From: Lachnospiraceae bacterium
Lineage (GTDB): Bacteria > Bacillota > Clostridia > Lachnospirales > Lachnospiraceae
Length of the DNA: 18,007 bases
Assembly (NCBI GenBank): GCA_017613225.1
Contig: JAGAEH010000207.1
Span: 1-18,007, forward strand
Direction: 5' to 3'
Below the pieces are notes generated by a model. That model saw only the letters and a list, made by a program, of their open reading frames with translations. It was not told where the DNA came from and did not search any database. Shown here in pieces: positions 13,641 to 18,007 of the stretch; position 1 is the first letter of the stretch, and each line of letters begins with the position of its first letter. The position numbers and the translations under genes are program-made.

Positions 13641-15440
13641 ATGAAGAAGAACAACAATACTTACAATCTGTCTCACTGGAGAAGTCTGCTTCTGCAGGTC
13701 TCGATCCTGTTTCTGATCGGAATCATCACGGCCGGCCTGGTGAATTTTATTTCGCAGAAAAAACGTTCTGACGCCAGCATCCTTCAGTCCCTGGAATCCC
13801 TCGCCTCCAAGATATCGGAGGAAGTCCGCCTCTCCATCCGGGAGTATCCTGCCAGCAACTGGCTGATGCGGTACTGGCACGATCATCCCCGGGAGATGGA
13901 CATCGAATACGACGTGGACTTCAGCAGAAACACCAGGACTTATCAAAAGAGCTGCGAGCTTGCCGAAAAGTATCCGGGGGTCCCGCTCAGGTACGTCAGC
14001 GAAGACCTGCTGAAGGAGATGCCAAAAGAGGACCAGAAGCTGTACGCGGAGATCGTCTATTCCTGGATGATCACCCGGCTGAATACCATAAAACGGACCT
14101 ATAAGGTCGACTATCTGTTCGTGATCGTGACGAACGCCGACTGCTCAAGCCAGTTCTTCCTGCTGAGCGCCGCCGAAAAGGGCATGGTACGGGGAACGGA
14201 ATATGAGCAGGCCTATCCTCTGGGGACTGAGGTGGACGTGAGCGAGAGCCAGCAGCAGGGCATGCAGAGCGCCAGAAGGAACAGGACCTATCTGGCGGAG
14301 GCGGGTAAGTACATGGACTATTACGCGGTAATAGCGTCCCTGGACAACCGGCCCGTCCTGATCGGCATGACCTACAATACCTCCGACATCCGCCTGGCGG
14401 TCCAGGACAACATGTCCCAGAGCATGAAGTTCACCATGATGCATCAGGTGGGTCTTTCCCTCATCTGTCTGGCGATGATGTGGTTCTTCGTGCTGCGGCC
14501 CCTGAAGGCCGTCCAGAAGAACATCCGCCTGTACAAGAAGACGAAAGACAGCGGCGAGGTGGTCAAGAACCTGGAAAAGATCCATCCCCGCAACGAGATC
14601 GGCCAGCTTTCGGAGGACGTCTCCAGCCTGGCAGTGGAGATCGACGACTATCTGCAGGAGATCCGGACCATCACGGCGGAAAAGGAGAGGATCGGTGTGG
14701 AGCTCTCACTGGCGAGCCGCATCCAGGAATCCATGCTGCCCAGCGAATTCCCCGCCTTCCCGAACCGGAACGAATTTGACGTCTACGCGGTGATGGATCC
14801 CGCCAAGGAAGTGGGCGGCGATTTCTACGACTTCTTCCTGATCGATGAGGACCATCTGTGCGTATGCATTGCTGACGTCTCGGGCAAAGGCATTCCGGCC
14901 GCGCTGTTCATGATGGCCAGCATGATCATCCTGGGCAACAACGCCCGGATGGGAAAGACGCCCGCCCAGATCCTGACCGATACCAACGAGATGATCTCCG
15001 CCAACAATAAGGAGAACATGTTCGTGACCGTCTGGCTGGGGATCCTGGAGATCTCCACCGGCCGGCTGACGGCGGCGAACGCCGGGCATGAATTCCCGGT
15101 GCTAAGACAGCCCGGCGGCAGTTTTGAATACTATAAGGATAAGCACGGTTTTGTCATCGGCGGAATGAGAGGAGCGAAATACAAGGAGTACGAGATCTTG
15201 CTGCAGCCCGGCGCGAAGCTGTTCGTCTACACGGACGGTCTGCCGGAGGCGACGGACGCGGAGGAAGGCATGTTCGGCAAGGAACGGGTGCTGGAGGCCT
15301 TAAACTGCGGGCCGGAAGGCGCTCCCGAGCAGGTGCTGAAAAACGTCCGCGGGGCGGTGGAGGAGTTTGTGAAAGAAGCGGAGCAGTTTGACGACCTGAC
15401 GATGCTCTGCCTGGAATATAGGGGGAAAGACAATGTCTGA
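13641..15440 (+). CDS. Membrane-anchored SpoIIE/RsbU-type PP2C serine phosphatase with extracellular sensor
   Basis: Predicted to dephosphorylate a phospho-Ser STAS protein in response to an external cue. The 599-aa product has TM1 (about 15-36) and an extracytoplasmic region (about 37-265, plausibly a Cache-type sensor, not certain). TM2 (about 267-286) is followed by a HAMP-like/coiled-coil linker (287-350) and the switch helix IGVELSLASRIQESMLP (351-367). The SpoIIE phosphatase domain runs to about 593. Metal-site residues are present: VGGDFYD (391-397), ADVSGKG (411-417), YTDGLPEA (530-537) and FDDLTML (583-589), so it should be active. ATG 13641 has only a weak AGG-type ribosome site. 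The stop overlaps the next gene by 8 bp, and that gene encodes the likely substrate domain. Alternative substrates elsewhere in the genome cannot be excluded. Confidence 0.92.
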   Translation: MKKNNNTYNLSHWRSLLLQVSILFLIGIITAGLVNFISQKKRSDASILQSLESLASKISEEVRLSIREYPASNWLMRYWHDHPREMDIEYDVDFSRNTRTYQKSCELAEKYPGVPLRYVSEDLLKEMPKEDQKLYAEIVYSWMITRLNTIKRTYKVDYLFVIVTNADCSSQFFLLSAAEKGMVRGTEYEQAYPLGTEVDVSESQQQGMQSARRNRTYLAEAGKYMDYYAVIASLDNRPVLIGMTYNTSDIRLAVQDNMSQSMKFTMMHQVGLSLICLAMMWFFVLRPLKAVQKNIRLYKKTKDSGEVVKNLEKIHPRNEIGQLSEDVSSLAVEIDDYLQEIRTITAEKERIGVELSLASRIQESMLPSEFPAFPNRNEFDVYAVMDPAKEVGGDFYDFFLIDEDHLCVCIADVSGKGIPAALFMMASMIILGNNARMGKTPAQILTDTNEMISANNKENMFVTVWLGILEISTGRLTAANAGHEFPVLRQPGGSFEYYKDKHGFVIGGMRGAKYKEYEILLQPGAKLFVYTDGLPEATDAEEGMFGKERVLEALNCGPEGAPEQVLKNVRGAVEEFVKEAEQFDDLTMLCLEYRGKDNV

Positions 15441-17010
15441 CAAAGGAAAAGAAAAGATAACGATCGCATTGAACGGACGGATCGATTCCAATAATGCGGC
15501 ACAGGCGGAAAACGGAATCCTGAAAGAGCTGGAAGGGAAGGCGCCGGCGGAAGTGGTGCTGGACGCGGAGCAGCTGGAATACATCTCCAGCGCGGGCCTG
15601 CGGGTGATCCTTCGGCTGAAAAAGAGATGGAAGGACATCAGGATCGTCAACGTGAACTCCGACATCTACGAGATCCTGGACATGACCGGCTTTACGGAGA
15701 TGATGACGGTGGAAAAGGCCTACCGGGTGGTCTCCGTGGAGGGCTGCGAGGAGATCGGCCGGGGCGCCAACGGCAACGTCTACCGCATCGACCAGGACAA
15801 CGTGGTCAAGGTGTACAAGCACGCCGAAGCCCTGGCGGAGATCCAGCACGAGCGGGAAGTGGCCAGACTGGCCCTGATCCTGGGTATCCCCACGGCAATT
15901 TCCTATGATGTAGTCAGAGTAGGAGATTCCTACGGCTCCGTATTCGAGCTGCTGAATGCCAGGTCCTTCTCCAAGATCCTGGCCACCGAGCCGGAAAAGA
16001 TGGACTGGTGCGTGGAAGAGTACATAGAACTGCTTAAAAAGATCCACGGGACCCTGGTACCGAAGGGAAAGCTCCCGGACATGAAGGAGACGGCGCTGAA
16101 CTGGGCCCGCTTCATGCTGGACTATCTGCCGGAGGAAGCAGGGAAGAAACTGGTGGCCATGGTGGAGGCCGTTCCCCAGGACGACCACATGATCCACGGC
16201 GACTATCATACCAAGAACATCCAGCTGGCGGGAGACGAGGTCCTGATCATCGACATGGACACCCTGGCGGTGGGACACCCCATCTTTGAACTGGCCAGCA
16301 TGTTCAATTCCTTCATCGGCTATTCGGAACTGCACCACGAGAAGATCCTGGATTTCCAGGGCTTCGATTTCAGGACCGGCAGCGAGTTCTGGCGCAAGTC
16401 TCTGGCCGCCTACCTGGAGACCGAATGCGGGGCAAAGATCGAAGAAGTGGAAAACAAGGCCCGCATCATCGGCTACACCCGCATGATCCGCCGCTCCATC
16501 CGCAGGGGCGGCCTGGAAAGGGAAGAGGACCTGGCGGAGATCGAGCTCTGGAAAAAGAACCTGCTGGAGCTTTTGGAGAAGACCGACACGCTGCTTTACA
16601 GCCCCGGGGAGCTGGAGATCGAAGCGGACAGGGAGAACCTGCCCCAGGTCCAGCTCTTTGTGGAGGAGCGGCTGAACGCCGCCGACTGTCCGCCCAAGGC
16701 CCAGATGCAGATCGCCCTGGCCGTGGAGGAGATCTTCGTGAATATCGCCAGCTATGCCTACGCGCCGGATAAGGGAAAGGCCACGGTGCGGGTGGAAGTT
16801 TCCGGGGAACCGGTGAAGGTGATCATCACCTTCATTGACAAGGGCACCCCCTACGATCCGCTGGCGAAGCAGGATCCGGACGTGACGGCGAAGGCGGAGG
16901 AGCGCCAGATCGGCGGTCTGGGCATCTTCCTGACCAAGCAGGTCATGGATGACGTGGTCTACGAGTATAAGGACAATCAAAACATTCTGACGCTGAAAAA
17001 GGACCTGTAG
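15433..17010 (+). CDS. Three-domain fusion: STAS antagonist + APH-like kinase + RsbW-type ATPase
   Basis: A 525-aa cytoplasmic regulator. Residues 1-100 are a STAS domain with ISSAGLRVIL (51-60); Ser53 aligns with the phosphorylated Ser of SpoIIAA/RsbV. Residues about 103-385 are an aminoglycoside-phosphotransferase/choline-kinase-fold kinase: Gly loop GRGANGNVY (109-117), Lys126, catalytic HGDYHTKN (255-262; Asp257, Asn262) and metal-binding IDMD (273-276). Residues about 395-522 are a GHKL/HATPase_c anti-sigma-kinase-like domain with N-box AVEEIFVN (430-437), DKG (469-471) and GGLGIFL (494-500). All key residues of each domain are present. ATG 15433 follows GGGGG(AAA) and overlaps the phosphatase stop, fitting a phosphatase/antagonist/kinase circuit. 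The target of the APH domain and the downstream partner (sigma factor or other) are unknown; no sigma factor gene is in view. Confidence 0.9.
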   Translation: MSDKGKEKITIALNGRIDSNNAAQAENGILKELEGKAPAEVVLDAEQLEYISSAGLRVILRLKKRWKDIRIVNVNSDIYEILDMTGFTEMMTVEKAYRVVSVEGCEEIGRGANGNVYRIDQDNVVKVYKHAEALAEIQHEREVARLALILGIPTAISYDVVRVGDSYGSVFELLNARSFSKILATEPEKMDWCVEEYIELLKKIHGTLVPKGKLPDMKETALNWARFMLDYLPEEAGKKLVAMVEAVPQDDHMIHGDYHTKNIQLAGDEVLIIDMDTLAVGHPIFELASMFNSFIGYSELHHEKILDFQGFDFRTGSEFWRKSLAAYLETECGAKIEEVENKARIIGYTRMIRRSIRRGGLEREEDLAEIELWKKNLLELLEKTDTLLYSPGELEIEADRENLPQVQLFVEERLNAADCPPKAQMQIALAVEEIFVNIASYAYAPDKGKATVRVEVSGEPVKVIITFIDKGTPYDPLAKQDPDVTAKAEERQIGGLGIFLTKQVMDDVVYEYKDNQNILTLKKDL

Positions 17011-17011
17011 A

Positions 17012-18007
17012 ATGAGATTCGATACCAGGGATACCAAACCGAAACTGTGGGGCCTGCTGATTCCGGCAGGCCTTGCCGCGTGGATCCTGCTGATGATGAG
17101 CTGGGTGAAGACGGAGAACCGCGCGCTTTACAGCTGCATCGTGATGTCGGTGCTGTGCGTCATCGTGATCATCAGCCTGCTGTGGGCCTTCCGGGAGCAG
17201 ATCCGCTACAACCCCTACTCCTACAACACCATCTACTACATGGGCTTCGCGCTGTTTACGGTGTCCGTGCTGGGGACCTACGTCTTTCTGGCGACGGCGA
17301 TCCTGAATTACCCGGAGGACTATCCGGTCAGCGCCGTTGCCAACGTGCTTCTGGAGTCCGCCAAGACGTACATGTTCATCACCTCCCCCTTCATCCTTTT
17401 GTTCTCCGCCGCGCTGTGCGTCTCCAATATCTCCCTGATCCGGCATGAGGGAAAGCGGGTGGTGAACGTGCTGGGCATCATCCTGTCCTTTTTGATGGTG
17501 GGCGGCATGGTCTTCATCTTTGCCTTCGACTATTATGCCACAGGAAGCCAGACAGAGGTCATGATACACGATCTGATCGCCAACTTCTGCGCGGCGGTCT
17601 ACCTCTACTTTGAATGCATGCTCATCGGGACCATTATCGCCAACATCATCGTTGTCCGATACGAGCCGGATCCGGACAAGGATTATATGATCGTCCTGGG
17701 ATGCGGCATCCGAAAGGACGGGACCTGCTCACCCCTGCTGCGGGGACGCGTCGATAGGGCCCTTGCCTTCGCCAAAAAGCAGAAGGAGCTGACGGGGAAG
17801 GAACTGACATTCATCGTCTCCGGCGGCCAGGGTCCCAACGAAGTCATCCCGGAGAGCAGGGCGATGAAGGATTACCTGTTGGAGCAGGGGGTCCCGGAAG
17901 AGCGGATCGCGGAAGAGGACAGGTCCACCAGCACCTTCGAGAACATGCTCTGTTCCAAAAAGATCATAGAAGACATGGGTGCCGGCGGAAAGGTGGCCTT
18001 TGCCACC
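17012..18007 (+). CDS. YdcF/DUF218 (SanA/ElyC-like) protein with six-helix membrane domain (3' end outside window)
   Basis: The frame is open for 332 codons to the window end, so the C-terminus is missing. The N-terminal ~220 residues form about six hydrophobic segments (near WGLLIPAGLAAWILLMM, CIVMSVLCVIVIISLLW, YYMGFALFTVSVLGTYVF, MFITSPFILLFSAALC, VLGIILSFLMVGGMVFIF and FECMLIGTIIANIIVV). The DUF218 domain begins at about residue 226: DYMIVLGCGI, LLRGRVDRAL, FIVSGGQGPNE, SRAMKDYLLEQGVP, and EEDRSTSTFENM. Members such as SanA and ElyC affect envelope integrity in Enterobacteria; the biochemical activity is not settled. ATG 17012 is one base past the upstream TAG, with AAAAAGGA (16996-17003) eight bases before it, so it is the third gene of the phosphatase operon and may be linked to its output. 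Confidence 0.9.
   Translation, partial: MRFDTRDTKPKLWGLLIPAGLAAWILLMMSWVKTENRALYSCIVMSVLCVIVIISLLWAFREQIRYNPYSYNTIYYMGFALFTVSVLGTYVFLATAILNYPEDYPVSAVANVLLESAKTYMFITSPFILLFSAALCVSNISLIRHEGKRVVNVLGIILSFLMVGGMVFIFAFDYYATGSQTEVMIHDLIANFCAAVYLYFECMLIGTIIANIIVVRYEPDPDKDYMIVLGCGIRKDGTCSPLLRGRVDRALAFAKKQKELTGKELTFIVSGGQGPNEVIPESRAMKDYLLEQGVPEERIAEEDRSTSTFENMLCSKKIIEDMGAGGKVAFAT

Noticed and set aside
15154..17037. 627-codon minus-strand frame opposite the phosphatase and fusion genes
   Set aside because: It lies opposite two conserved, motif-complete genes, with no family features in its translation.
13641..18007. A sigma factor or classical RsbV/RsbW pair as the partner of the phosphatase
   Set aside because: No sigma-70 region motifs were found in any frame here; the only STAS and GHKL domains are in the fusion protein.

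Overview
The window is a GC-rich, gene-dense stretch of a Gram-positive anaerobe, most likely class Clostridia (Lachnospiraceae- or Anaerovoracaceae-like). The evidence is two secreted L,D-transpeptidases carrying cell-wall-binding repeats, a clostridial-type Tgt followed by YajC, a C69 dipeptidase, a SpoIIE/STAS partner-switching operon, and sigma-A promoters with 17-bp spacers. The family-level placement is inference.

Layout. (a) 2-2174 (+): 3' end of gltX, overlapped by a short UvrD-type helicase that has a low-complexity linker where the 2B subdomain should be. (b) 2201-7686 (+): two tandem paralogous YkuD L,D-transpeptidases (611 and 821 aa). Each has its own consensus promoter. The second overlaps a sugar/amino-alcohol-type nucleotidyltransferase gene, and the block ends in a bidirectional terminator. 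(c) 7727-9096 (-): a CNNM/CorC/HlyC-type transporter with a TTG start and a strong promoter whose -35 lies in a perfect 17-bp palindrome. (d) 9097-9528: non-coding, holding a ~230-nt imperfect inverted repeat, a 31-bp direct repeat and two tandem terminator hairpins. (e) 9529-11890 (-): C69 dipeptidase followed by a DUF4438 protein. (f) 11941-13540 (+): tgt-yajC, apparently transcribed from a promoter that leaves tgt without a 5' leader. The last ~140 bp of tgt fall abruptly from 68% to about 31% GC. YajC carries an N-terminal lipobox. (g) 13556-18007 (+): a perfect promoter drives a three-gene operon of a membrane-anchored SpoIIE/PP2C phosphatase with an extracellular sensor, a STAS + APH-like kinase + RsbW-like ATPase fusion, and a six-TM YdcF/DUF218 protein cut by the window end.

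How they work together. Region (g) is the best candidate for an unusual system. An external signal would control a phosphatase that acts on the Ser of a STAS domain, and that STAS domain is covalently joined to its presumed opposing kinase and to a second, APH-type kinase. No sigma factor is encoded nearby, so the output is unknown. Regions (b) and (g) both point to the cell envelope: L,D-transpeptidases remodel peptidoglycan, and YdcF/SanA/ElyC-type proteins are linked to envelope integrity. A functional link between them is inference only.
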